Positions 41,328 through 49,839 of a stretch of 64,000 nt of DNA are shown here, in pieces; positions within the stretch are counted from its first letter, which is position 1, and each line of letters starts with the position of its first letter. A program made the position numbers and the translations under genes. The stretch is taken from positions 16,433-80,432 of the forward strand of contig CAVTZP010000009.1 of NCBI GenBank assembly GCA_963739245.1, read 5' to 3'. Under the pieces are notes generated by a model. That model searched no databases and was not told the DNA's origin. It saw nothing but the letters and a program-made list of their open reading frames with translations. This DNA is from CAVTZP01 sp963739245 (GTDB lineage Bacteria; Chloroflexota; Dehalococcoidia; Dehalococcoidales; BS750m-G39).

Positions 41328-42029
41328 ATGCCCGTAATTCGTGATATCCCCCTGAGCTTGAAGACCAAGGAGGTGCTGCGCCGGGAGGGATTCAGAGAAT
41401 ATTCTAGAGTCAGGCCTGAGATAAAAAACTTAATTCTTGAACTACTAGCCAGTGTCAAGAAGGCTCATCTCGTGGCGCCGGCTGTAGCCTATGAGATCTA
41501 CCCTATAACCGGGATGAGCCAGGGGCAGTTGTCCCTTAAGGATAACATGGTAGTGCACAGCCCGCTGTTACCCTCGCTCCTGCCCGGGGCTAAGGAGCTT
41601 GCTGCTGTGGTCTGCACCATTGGCCCTAAGCTGGAAAAACAGGTAACAAACTACTTTAACCAGGGTGAGCCGTTGCGAGGTGTTCTTTTGGATGGCATTG
41701 GGAGCGCCGCCGTGGACTCACTAAGTCAAGAAGCTTGTAAATTTATAGCCGGTGAGGCATTATCCCACGGCTATCAGGCAAGCAGCCCCATCAGCCCGGG
41801 TATGCCCGGCCTAGCGATTACCGAGCAGCGGCAGTTGCTTAAAATGGTACCGGCACGGGAAATCGGCGTGAGCCTGACCTCTGCGGGAATAATGGTTCCC
41901 CGCAAATCAGTCTCCATGGTCATTGGCGTAGGGTCACAAATGCCAACATGGACACGAGCTGAAGTCTGCGCTCGCTGCCGCCTCAAGAAAACCTGTCCCT
42001 ATAGAATCGCAGATGGAGAAACAGAATAA
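41328..42029 (+). CDS. Vitamin B12-dependent methionine synthase activation-domain-like protein
   Basis: A 233-residue protein. I recognise similarity to the small activation-domain-like proteins that accompany corrinoid methyltransferase clusters. It has LLPGAKELAAVVCTIGPKLE (about 83-102), a GIGSAAVDSLSQEA helix (about 124-137), SPGMPGLAITEQRQLLKMV (about 155-173, like the SAM-binding stretch of MetH) and a C-terminal Cys cluster CARCRLKKTCPYR (about 214-226). Such proteins may help reactivate the cobalamin. It overlaps the ASKHA gene by 17 bp, so tight coupling is expected. Confidence 0.75.
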   Translation: MPVIRDIPLSLKTKEVLRREGFREYSRVRPEIKNLILELLASVKKAHLVAPAVAYEIYPITGMSQGQLSLKDNMVVHSPLLPSLLPGAKELAAVVCTIGPKLEKQVTNYFNQGEPLRGVLLDGIGSAAVDSLSQEACKFIAGEALSHGYQASSPISPGMPGLAITEQRQLLKMVPAREIGVSLTSAGIMVPRKSVSMVIGVGSQMPTWTRAEVCARCRLKKTCPYRIADGETE

Positions 42030-43899
42030 AACCAAAACCAGAAAGAGCATGACCGCTTGCACCGTTGAATTTGAGCCGGTGGGGCGGAGAGGAAAGTGTC
42101 AAAAGAATGAGTCTCTTCTAGCTTGTGCCCGCCGGCTCGGTGTGGGTATCAGTAGCATATGCGGGGGCAAGGGAACATGCCACACCTGCGTGGTGCAAGT
42201 TGTAAGTGGAACAGTTTCAAAACCAACGTCTAACGAACTGGCAGCTTTTTCGCCTCAAGAACTGAAGGGCGGCTGGCGGCTCGCCTGTCAGGCTTTTCCT
42301 ACCAGTGACTGCAAATTAATGGTACCACCTGAATCGATGACCACCCCACAGCGGGTTCAGGTGGAGGGACTGGAGATAAAAGCCCACCCTGAGCCATCGG
42401 TTCAAGTCTACCGTTTGCAACTAGCCCCTCCATCCCTGTCGGCACCGAAGGCAGATGCTGACCGCTTGCTGGAGGCGCTAAACCAGCAACACCAGTTACA
42501 CTGCCGCCGGGTTGATATCAACGCCCTGCGTGTCCTTTCTGACCAGCTGCGGTCGTGGAACTGGGAGTGCCAGACTATAGTCCGCAATGACGAGGTGATA
42601 GCCCTTGTTCCCCTGACAAGCCACCACTTGGGGTTAGCCATAGACCTGGGCACCACCAAGATTGCTGGTTATCTGGTTAATCTCAGCGACGGCCGGACTT
42701 TAGCCGCCAAAGGGATTATGAATCCCCAGATCAGCTACGGGGAGGACATCATCAGCCGTATTACTAATGCCATACACTCGCCGGATGCGGGTGTGCAGCT
42801 ACAGAAGCTAGCGGCTGAAGCCATCAACCAGCTGAGCACTGACCTGTGTGCTGAGGCTAGCGTCAAGACCGAGGAAATTATTGAGGCAGTAGTCGTCGGC
42901 AATACCGCCATGCATCACCTATTTCTCGGTTTACCGGTAAGGCAACTCGCGCTCTCCCCCTTTGTCCCCGCCGTCAGCCAGGCTCTGGATGTTAAGGCCG
43001 GTGACCTGGGCTTACGTATTGCTCCAGGGGCTTATGTACACCTGCTGCCTAACATCGCCGGTTTCGTTGGTGCCGACCACGTCGCGATGTTGCTGGCAAC
43101 CGAGGCCTTGCGGGCTAAAGGACCAATAGTGGCTCTGGACATCGGGACTAATACCGAGGTTTCCCTAGTAAATAATGGGAAGGTCATAGCCACCTCCTGC
43201 GCCTCCGGTCCTGCCTTCGAAGGTGGTCACATCAAGTATGGTATGCGGGCGGCCACCGGAGCCATCGAACGCTTACGAATAGCCGGTGACAGCATCCAGT
43301 ACCAGACTATTGACCAGGCACCACCCGTTGGTATTTGCGGGTCGGGCATACTTGATGCCCTGTCCCAGCTTTATCTGGCTAAAGTCATTGATGAAGGCGG
43401 CAGGATAACTAAGAGCCACCCCCGTGTTCGCACCTACAAGGGGCAACACGAGTTTGTGTTAGTTAGCAAGGAGGAACGAGGCGGGCAGCCCGCCATCACT
43501 ATAACTCAGCACGATGTAAGAGAATTACAACTAGCCAAGGCAGCCATTCGCACCGGTATCCAGGTACTTCTGGAAACAAACGGCGGCTCTGAAGACGAAA
43601 TTAAGCAGGTGATTATTGCCGGAGCCTTTGGCACCTACATCGACATGGCCAGTGCCGTGGCAATTGGTATGTTGCCACCACTGCCCCTAAACCGCTTCCG
43701 GCAGGTAGGAAACGCTGCCGGCATGGGAGCCAAGCTGGCTCTGATTTCCCTTAGCCAGCGCTCTGAAGCCCAGGCTGTTGCCTCAAGAATCAAATATATT
43801 GAACTGGCCAGCGCGCCTAACTTTAACCAGACCTTCATGCAGGCGAGTTACTTAGGGCGATATAAAATTATAGGAGGTAAGAGGGAGGTAATTGATTGA
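42013..43899 (+). CDS. ASKHA/2Fe-2S corrinoid activation protein (RamA/MtvD-like)
   Basis: A 628-residue protein that uses ATP to re-reduce Co(II) corrinoid to Co(I). Residues 15-105 form a ferredoxin-like domain with the 2Fe-2S cysteines in SICGGKGTCHTC and CQAF. A linker (about 110-205) precedes an actin-like ATPase domain: LAIDLGTTKIAGYLV (phosphate 1, about 213-227), VVVGNTAMHHLFLG, VALDIGTNTEVSLV (phosphate 2, about 376-389), SGPAFEGGHI and AGAFGTYID. This is the DUF4445/ASKHA architecture of reductive activators of corrinoid proteins. Its stop overlaps the next ATG. Confidence 0.92.
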   Translation: MEKQNKTKTRKSMTACTVEFEPVGRRGKCQKNESLLACARRLGVGISSICGGKGTCHTCVVQVVSGTVSKPTSNELAAFSPQELKGGWRLACQAFPTSDCKLMVPPESMTTPQRVQVEGLEIKAHPEPSVQVYRLQLAPPSLSAPKADADRLLEALNQQHQLHCRRVDINALRVLSDQLRSWNWECQTIVRNDEVIALVPLTSHHLGLAIDLGTTKIAGYLVNLSDGRTLAAKGIMNPQISYGEDIISRITNAIHSPDAGVQLQKLAAEAINQLSTDLCAEASVKTEEIIEAVVVGNTAMHHLFLGLPVRQLALSPFVPAVSQALDVKAGDLGLRIAPGAYVHLLPNIAGFVGADHVAMLLATEALRAKGPIVALDIGTNTEVSLVNNGKVIATSCASGPAFEGGHIKYGMRAATGAIERLRIAGDSIQYQTIDQAPPVGICGSGILDALSQLYLAKVIDEGGRITKSHPRVRTYKGQHEFVLVSKEERGGQPAITITQHDVRELQLAKAAIRTGIQVLLETNGGSEDEIKQVIIAGAFGTYIDMASAVAIGMLPPLPLNRFRQVGNAAGMGAKLALISLSQRSEAQAVASRIKYIELASAPNFNQTFMQASYLGRYKIIGGKREVID

Positions 43900-44759
43900 T
43901 GGAGACCCGAGTGTCAAGCCCCACCAAAGAAGTAATCATTGGTGATGGCCAGCCCACAGTGCTTATCGGCGAGCGTATCAATCCCGCCGGTAAGAAAAAA
44001 CTTCAAGAGGCTCTGAGGACAGGCAACCTGGAGATTGTCCGTAAGGAAGCCCTGGCTCAAGCTGAGGCTGGGGCGGACATCCTTGATGTCAACGTGGGTA
44101 CATTCGGTGTCGATGAGGTAATCCTGCTCCCCCAGGCAGTGCAGGCAGTGATCGACACCGTAGATATACCTCTATGCCTTGACAGTGCTAACCCTGAGGC
44201 TTTGGAAGCAGCCCTCAAAATCTACAAGGGTAAGCCGCTCATTAACTCGGTTAGTGGCGAAGAGCACTCCCTGGCCAAGGTTCTACCTCTGGTTAAGGAG
44301 TATGGAGCCGCCGTCGTTGGTCTGCTACAAGACGACGAGGGTATCCCCAAGAATGCCGAGCGGAGGGTAAGCATTGCCAGAAAGATAGTGGAACGGGCTG
44401 AGGCAACTGGTATCCCCCGCCAGGACATTGTCATTGATTGCCTGGCCTTCGCCGTGGGAGCTGATACCAGCTCTGGGCCAGCAGTCATAGAAGCCATTCG
44501 GAGGATTAAAGCCGAACTGGGAGTGAACATGACACTGGGAGCCAGCAATGTCTCTTTTGGCTTGCCTGATCGCGACTTACTGAATAATGCCTTCGTAGTT
44601 ATAGCTATTGCCGCCGGTGCCACCTGTCTCATTGTGGACGCCGCCAAGATACGACCCATTGTTCTAGCTGCCGACCTTGTGCTGGCTAAAGATAATCGCG
44701 CCCGGCGTTACATCGAAGCTTACCGACAGCGCCAGAGACTACAGAAATCGGAAGAATGA
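43899..44759 (+). CDS. Methyltetrahydrofolate:corrinoid methyltransferase (AcsE/MtvA-like)
   Basis: A 287-residue pterin-binding TIM barrel, likely methyltransferase II: it passes the methyl group from the corrinoid protein to tetrahydrofolate, or the reverse. Landmarks: IGERINPAGKKKLQEAL (about 21-37), ADILDVNVGTFGVDE (about 59-73, with the Asp-x-Asn pterin contacts), CLDSANPEALEAAL (about 93-106), INSVSGEE, and NMTLGASNVSFGLPDR (about 208-223). It completes the set carrier, MT I, activator, MT II. Confidence 0.92.
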   Translation: METRVSSPTKEVIIGDGQPTVLIGERINPAGKKKLQEALRTGNLEIVRKEALAQAEAGADILDVNVGTFGVDEVILLPQAVQAVIDTVDIPLCLDSANPEALEAALKIYKGKPLINSVSGEEHSLAKVLPLVKEYGAAVVGLLQDDEGIPKNAERRVSIARKIVERAEATGIPRQDIVIDCLAFAVGADTSSGPAVIEAIRRIKAELGVNMTLGASNVSFGLPDRDLLNNAFVVIAIAAGATCLIVDAAKIRPIVLAADLVLAKDNRARRYIEAYRQRQRLQKSEE

Positions 44760-44773
44760 GGAGGTAATGGGCT

Positions 44774-46360
44774 ATGTCAAAACGCCTTTTACTAAAGGAA
44801 CTATCGCGGTATAAGATTGGCACATGGGCGGATATAATCTATAGAAATGCGCTCCTGTATCCCAACCAGGAAGCATTCGTCTATGGAAAGACAAGGATAA
44901 CCTTCTCCGAGTTTAATACTAGAGTAAACAAGCTGATACATGCCTTACATGATATGGGTGTGAAAAAGGGGGACGTGCTTGGCATTCTATCCTGGAGCTG
45001 TCTAGGGTTTGTCGAGGTATACGGGGCATCGATGAAGGGGGGATTCATTGCCTCACCTTTTAATCCCAGGTTACAAGCCAAAGAGCTGGAATATATTATT
45101 AACTATTCGGAAGCCAACACCATTTTTGTCGGGCCTGAGTTAGTGGAAGTGGCCAATGCCCTAAGGCCACGCCTCTCTAAGGTTAAGAATTTTATCTCTC
45201 TGGAGAGTCCCGCCCCGGAGATGATAGCCCATGATGACTTATTTGCATCACATTCCGGAGAAGAGCCTGATGTTCAGGTAGATGAGGACGACCCCATCTG
45301 CATAATTTATACCAGCGGCACTACTGGTGTGCCCCGTGGTGCCCTATATACTCAACGGCGCTTCATGGAAGACACTAAGACTCTAGTTATAGATATGGGA
45401 CTGCAACCCGGAGACAAGCGGGTTCAGATAACACCCCTCTTCCACATTGCCGGGAATACTCATTTCCGCTCTTCCCTATACACTGCGGGATGCAATATTA
45501 TCCTAAAATTCTTTGACGCCGCAGCTGCGCTAAAAATTATCCAGGATGAGCGGGCTACCCATATGGACTTTGTACCCACCCACCTCGTAGCAATGCTTAA
45601 CCTGCCTGACCTCAAGAAGTATGATATCAGCTCGATAAAGTTCCTGTGGTATGGCGCCTCACCCATGCCTTTAGAGGTATTAAAGAAAGGGATGAAGGTT
45701 TTCGGCCCTATCATCGCCCAAGGGTACGGGCAGAGCGAAAGTGGGCCGGCTATCTCTCACCTGTCAAAAGAAGACCACAATGTTCTAGATAGACCTGAGG
45801 AAGAACAGAAGAAACTCATGTCGGCGGGCAGGCCAGATATCGGGGTGCAGGTCAGAATTGTGGATGATGACGGTAACGATGTCTTGCCTGGTGTAGTAGG
45901 CGAGATAACAGTACGGAGCAAGCAAATCATGGTTGAATATTGGCATAAGCCAGAGGAAACACGGGCTAACGTTGTTAACGGCTGGCTCTATACCGGGGAT
46001 ATGGGCTATTATGATGATGAGGGCTATATCTACATTGTAGACCGGAAAAAGGACATGATTATTTCCGGCGGGGAGAACATCTATCCCAGGGAAGTAGAGG
46101 AGATTCTCTACCGGCATCCCGCGGTTATGGAGGCGACGGTAATTGGCATCCCTGACCCATACTGGGTGGAAAGGGTTCACGCCATAGTGGTGACAAAGAA
46201 GGGCGCAAGCACTACCGCCGAGGAGATTATTGCCTTCTGCAAAAAGCATATAGCCGGCTATAAGACACCAAAGTCCGTGGAGTTCGTTGACTCCCTGCCC
46301 AAGAACCCTGCCGGAAAGATTTTGAAGCGTGAGATTCGTGAAAAGTACTGGAAAAAATAA
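44774..46360 (+). CDS. AMP-forming acyl-CoA synthetase
   Basis: A 528-residue ANL-superfamily ligase, fatty- or aryl-acid type. P-loop IIYTSGTTGVPRGALYT (about 178-194); YGQSESGP (about 318-325) replaces the YGxTE motif; GWLYTGDMGYYDDEGYIYIVDRKKDMI (in parts, about 399-425); GGENIYPREVEEIL; catalytic Lys in PKNPAGKILKREIR (about 510-523). It activates a carboxylic acid with ATP and CoA. Its place between the C1 cluster and the Liv importer suggests an imported organic acid as substrate, perhaps a methoxylated aromatic or branched acid; this is inference. Confidence 0.9.
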   Translation: MSKRLLLKELSRYKIGTWADIIYRNALLYPNQEAFVYGKTRITFSEFNTRVNKLIHALHDMGVKKGDVLGILSWSCLGFVEVYGASMKGGFIASPFNPRLQAKELEYIINYSEANTIFVGPELVEVANALRPRLSKVKNFISLESPAPEMIAHDDLFASHSGEEPDVQVDEDDPICIIYTSGTTGVPRGALYTQRRFMEDTKTLVIDMGLQPGDKRVQITPLFHIAGNTHFRSSLYTAGCNIILKFFDAAAALKIIQDERATHMDFVPTHLVAMLNLPDLKKYDISSIKFLWYGASPMPLEVLKKGMKVFGPIIAQGYGQSESGPAISHLSKEDHNVLDRPEEEQKKLMSAGRPDIGVQVRIVDDDGNDVLPGVVGEITVRSKQIMVEYWHKPEETRANVVNGWLYTGDMGYYDDEGYIYIVDRKKDMIISGGENIYPREVEEILYRHPAVMEATVIGIPDPYWVERVHAIVVTKKGASTTAEEIIAFCKKHIAGYKTPKSVEFVDSLPKNPAGKILKREIREKYWKK

Positions 46361-46379
46361 CCAAACAAACGCTACCCTA

Positions 46380-46408
46380 TTGACAAAGTTTGAGCGGTTA
46401 TGTATACT
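46380..46408 (+). promoter_or_regulatory. Promoter of the Liv importer operon
   Basis: Consensus TTGACA (46380-46385), 17 bp, TATACT (46403-46408). It starts a transcript near 46415, with an approximately 185-base leader before the binding-protein gene. Confidence 0.8.
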
Positions 46409-46432
46409 CTCACGAGAACAAGGAGTCACCAG

Positions 46433-46540
46433 ATGCCTTGGATAATATATTGCTGGCAAGAAAGGTTTTCGGCAGCACAAAACATATCCTACAAGTTAAC
46501 TAAGCTAGCAATTCTATATTATAAGGAAGAGGAGGGGTGA
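46433..46540 (+). CDS. Putative 35-residue peptide ahead of the Liv operon
   Basis: ATG 46433 follows AAGGAGT at 6 bases and lies about 25 bases downstream of a strong promoter. It encodes 35 residues beginning MPWIIYCWQERFSAAQN and ending LYYKEEEG, rich in aromatic residues (3 Tyr in the second half, 2 Trp early). Just after it another strong ribosome site precedes ATGTAA (46544-46549), a start codon followed at once by a stop. The peptide may be a regulatory leader. No homologue recognised. Confidence 0.45.
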   Translation: MPWIIYCWQERFSAAQNISYKLTKLAILYYKEEEG

Positions 46541-46598
46541 GTTATGTAAAGATAATTGTCTTCCCGTAAGGAGGTAAAATCCTAAGAAGGAGGAACAA

Positions 46599-47858
46599 GT
46601 GAACAAAAAGGTATTGTTTGGTTTAATAGCATTAGTACTAGTAGTACTAGTAGTATTGCCTTTGTGCTCTGCTTGTGCCCCAAAGGTGCCAGCCAAAGAT
46701 AAAATCGTTATTGGCATGGCAAGACCTCTCTCCGGCGGTCTGGCTATTATTGGAGACTCGGGATTCAAACCAATCTATGAGACATTTGTTCCCGAGGTCA
46801 ATGCCGCGGGCGGGGTATTTATCGCGGAGCTTGGCAAGAAACTGCCCCTAGAGACACTCATATATGATGATAAGAGTGACGTGGGCACGATGACGAGGCT
46901 GACGGAAAAGCTGATTCTAGAGGACAAGGTTGACTTCCTGTGGCCCGCCTGTGGTACCTCTTTTATCTTTGGTCAAGCCCCTATAGCCAATAAGTATAAC
47001 TATCTACTATTGACCGCCGAGGGTGGTGCCACAACTATCAAGGACTCACTTTATAGCCTACCCTACACGTTCGTCAGCTTGAGTTTTTCCGACTGGTACC
47101 AGCTGCCGGTTTGGGCTGACATGCTTGCCGCAGCCGGCGCGAAGACGGCATATGTAACCTACATTGCCGACCTCCATGGCATAGAGTACTCCGGCGTAGC
47201 GGGTGCAGAATTCGCCAGGGTGGGAATTAAAATCCTTGGCAACGTGAGCCTTCCACCCACCCTTAAGGACTTCGCGCCCGTAATACTGGATGCTTCGGCG
47301 TCTGGTGCCGATGTCTTTTGCTGTTTTGCCTATCCCGACCAGGTCATGCCGGTTACCGGGACGGCAATAGGGCTTGGCTATAACCCCAAGGCCATGATAA
47401 TGGGCCCTGGAGGCAACTTCGGGTTCTATCACACAACGTTTGGCCCGGCGACAGAGGGAGTATGTGCTTTTTCTACCTGGAACCGGAAACAATCCGCCGG
47501 AATGAATGCATTAGCTGATAAAATCTACACCGGCAAGCCCGAAGAAGCCCAGGACTGGTGGGGACATAGCCTCTATTGGGGTGCGTTTGAATATTGGAAG
47601 CAGGCTGTGGAGAAGGCTGGAACCCTTGACCAGACCGCAATAAGGAATGTATTCGCTACGGAGCATTTCAATACGGTTCTGGGAGATACTTACTTCACGG
47701 TATTCGGTGAGGGCGGCGGACTTATGGCCAAGGAATCTCATAAAGGGGAGATTGGTCAGTGGCAAAATGGGATATTTGAAGTCGTAGGCGGAGGTCCATG
47801 GGCTAACACCAAGACTACCGCAGACTTTGTATACCCCAAGCCGCCGTTCCCGAAGTAA
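46599..47858 (+). CDS. Liv-type ABC substrate-binding lipoprotein
   Basis: A 419-residue periplasmic-binding-type protein (type I fold) for branched-chain amino acids or similar carboxylates. The lipoprotein signal is residues 1-26, with the lipobox ending in Cys27 (LCSAC). Ligand-domain landmarks: KIVIGMARPLSGGLAIIGD (about 36-54), YDDKSDVGTMTRLTEKLI (in parts, about 89-106), WPACGTSFIFGQAPIANKY and GPGGNFGFYHTTFG. GTG 46599 follows AAGGAGG. Strong expression is suggested by the promoter and by the stable hairpin after the gene. Confidence 0.92.
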   Translation: MNKKVLFGLIALVLVVLVVLPLCSACAPKVPAKDKIVIGMARPLSGGLAIIGDSGFKPIYETFVPEVNAAGGVFIAELGKKLPLETLIYDDKSDVGTMTRLTEKLILEDKVDFLWPACGTSFIFGQAPIANKYNYLLLTAEGGATTIKDSLYSLPYTFVSLSFSDWYQLPVWADMLAAAGAKTAYVTYIADLHGIEYSGVAGAEFARVGIKILGNVSLPPTLKDFAPVILDASASGADVFCCFAYPDQVMPVTGTAIGLGYNPKAMIMGPGGNFGFYHTTFGPATEGVCAFSTWNRKQSAGMNALADKIYTGKPEEAQDWWGHSLYWGAFEYWKQAVEKAGTLDQTAIRNVFATEHFNTVLGDTYFTVFGEGGGLMAKESHKGEIGQWQNGIFEVVGGGPWANTKTTADFVYPKPPFPK

Positions 47859-47864
47859 GCTATC

Positions 47865-47888
47865 GAGTTTAGGAGTTTAGGAGTTTAG
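47865..47888 (+). repeat. Three tandem GAGTTTAG octamers
   Basis: GAGTTTAG three times without interruption just after the binding-protein stop codon. Simple tandem repeat; role unknown. Confidence 0.7.
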
Positions 47889-47901
47889 CGGTAAATAGTA
47901 A

Positions 47902-47975
47902 GCAGGCTGTCCAGAAAGGTCTATTCGCGAGGGTGATAATCACCCGCGTATGTTGTGTCTCTCTGGGCAGCCTGC
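47902..47975 (+). other. Large stem-loop between binding-protein and permease genes
   Basis: A 14-bp outer stem (GCAGGCTG/CAGCCTGC plus TCCAGA/TCTGGG) encloses a second hairpin (GGGTGA/TCACCC with CGC/GCG). There is no T tract, so it is more likely an mRNA-stabilising structure that lets the binding protein outnumber the permeases than a full terminator. Confidence 0.65.
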
Positions 47976-48014
47976 AAAGTATCAATTGTTAAAGAAAGAT
48001 AGGAAGCTATCATT

Positions 48015-48884
48015 ATGGTTGTGTCAATCCTGAACATAGTGATTACCGGTTTGCTGATGGGCGGCGTCTATGCCCTGATTGCTATGGGGCTCAGCCTGCA
48101 GTATGGTGTTGCCCGGGTGCTGAACGTGTCTCATGGCGAATTTATTATGCTCGGCGCTTTCCTCACCTGGTTTCTGTATGCAGCCTTTGGGCTTAACCCG
48201 CTGGTTTCCCTGATTCTTGTCGGTCCTTTTATGTTCGCAATCGGTTTTCTACTCTACCGGACTTTGTTCACCCGCCTTAGAATCTCGTCACCGTCACAGG
48301 CTGCCTTTGAGGGCAGCTCTTTGTTAGCCACTTTTGGTCTCCTCTTCATCATCCAGAATATAGCCTTATTAATATGGGGCGGTGACATGAGGGGGTACTC
48401 TTTTTTAAACTTTGGGATCCATTTTGTGGGAACGGTATTTGCCGCCAATCGGCTGTTAGCCCTTGTGTTTGTTCTTGTAATAGGTATAGCCTTTTATATC
48501 TTTTTAGCCCGTACCCGCATGGGGAAAGCGATTCGGGCCGCAGCTCAAGACCCATCGACCGCGGGGCTCATGGGGGTAAACATTAAGCTGGTGCTGGCTT
48601 TATGCTTTGGCCTTGGTGCTTTAATGGCTGGTTTTGCCGGCTTACTTGTAAGCATGTGCTACCCTATTTACGCAACTATGGGTTTCGAGTATACCATAAT
48701 CGCCCTCATCGTAGTCGTCTTGGGCGGCCTGGGCAGTATCCCGGGCAGTTTTATCGGGGGTTTTATACTTGGTCTTATTGGCAGCATAGTGAGCTTTTGG
48801 CAGCCCGCTTTAGCAATGGCTGCTTATTATGTGCTCTTCATGCTCATGCTCCTGGTGAGACCGACAGGCATTTTAGGAAAGTAG
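48015..48884 (+). CDS. livH: Liv-type ABC permease (LivH)
   Basis: A 289-residue permease with about eight hydrophobic segments. It begins LNIVITGLLMGGVYALIAMGLSLQYGV (in parts, about 5-31), followed by the family VLNVSHGEFIMLGAF (about 34-48), and carries the EAA-type coupling loop with RTRMGKAIRAAAQDPSTAGLMGVN (in parts, about 163-186). Pairs with LivM 4 bp downstream. Confidence 0.93.
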   Translation: MVVSILNIVITGLLMGGVYALIAMGLSLQYGVARVLNVSHGEFIMLGAFLTWFLYAAFGLNPLVSLILVGPFMFAIGFLLYRTLFTRLRISSPSQAAFEGSSLLATFGLLFIIQNIALLIWGGDMRGYSFLNFGIHFVGTVFAANRLLALVFVLVIGIAFYIFLARTRMGKAIRAAAQDPSTAGLMGVNIKLVLALCFGLGALMAGFAGLLVSMCYPIYATMGFEYTIIALIVVVLGGLGSIPGSFIGGFILGLIGSIVSFWQPALAMAAYYVLFMLMLLVRPTGILGK

Positions 48885-48888
48885 AGAG

Positions 48889-49839
48889 ATGGATAGTTTA
48901 AGGGTTATTTCTAAAAGGTCGCTTGTACCGGGGGTACTTCTTCTAATCTTTATCCTGTTAGCTGCTTTCCCCTTCTATGGCTCGCCTTATAATGCCATAC
49001 TACTGGCCGCCATCTTGATGTATGTCGTCATCACGGTGAGCTGGGCTATGTTTTCCGGTCCTACCGGTTACATCTCACTGGCGCCAGCAGCATTTTTTGG
49101 GGTCGGCATATATACCGCAGCCATACTGGGGAAAGCATTGCCCCTGCTTGCGGTTGTCGTTGCTGGTGGTCTCGTCAGCTTCATTCTTGCCCTTCTCGTT
49201 GGCACCGTAACCCTGAGGCTGAGAAGCGTATATTTTACTATCTTCACTTTCGGACTCGTTGTGCTCATCCAGGAGCTTCTCCTGTTTTGGGAGATTACTA
49301 TAACGGGCACGCGTGGCCGATTCGTTGTCCTAGAAAGTAACAACACTATTTATTACGTTATGCTCGGCATTTTTGTGGCGTTGATGCTTACCACCTACTT
49401 TATTAGACGCTCTAGACTTGGCTTAGCCATGCAGAGCATCGGTGAAAATGAGGAAGCGGCGGCTCACATAGGCATTAATGTAACTTGGGTGAAGGTTATT
49501 ACCTTTGCCATCAGCGCTATTTTCATGGGGGCAACCGGGGCAATCATGGCGACAAGATGGACATATGTTGACCCATACGTCGCCTTTAATCCGCTCTTTT
49601 CTTTTCTGCCGGTTTTGATGGCTATCTTTGGCGGTATGGGGCAAATTTATGGTCCGGTAATAGGCGCAGCTATCTTTGCCTACCTGGAAGAATTGCTACT
49701 AACCAAGTTTCCCTATTACTATATGCTCACTTTCGGCATTATATTACTGGTCGTTATCTTATACCTGCCTAATGGACTGGTAGGCTTGATACAAAAGCGG
49801 TGGAAAGGAGGCTTGGCAAAGCAAAGTGCGGATACTTGA
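48889..49839 (+). CDS. livM: Liv-type ABC permease (LivM)
   Basis: A 316-residue permease with about nine membrane segments. SWAMFSGPTGYISLAPAAFFGVGIYTAAIL (in parts, about 50-79) and RRSRLGLAMQSIGENEEAAAHIGIN (in parts, about 172-196) are the LivM signatures, the latter contacting the ATPases. Its end overlaps livG by 14 bp. Confidence 0.93.
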   Translation: MDSLRVISKRSLVPGVLLLIFILLAAFPFYGSPYNAILLAAILMYVVITVSWAMFSGPTGYISLAPAAFFGVGIYTAAILGKALPLLAVVVAGGLVSFILALLVGTVTLRLRSVYFTIFTFGLVVLIQELLLFWEITITGTRGRFVVLESNNTIYYVMLGIFVALMLTTYFIRRSRLGLAMQSIGENEEAAAHIGINVTWVKVITFAISAIFMGATGAIMATRWTYVDPYVAFNPLFSFLPVLMAIFGGMGQIYGPVIGAAIFAYLEELLLTKFPYYYMLTFGIILLVVILYLPNGLVGLIQKRWKGGLAKQSADT

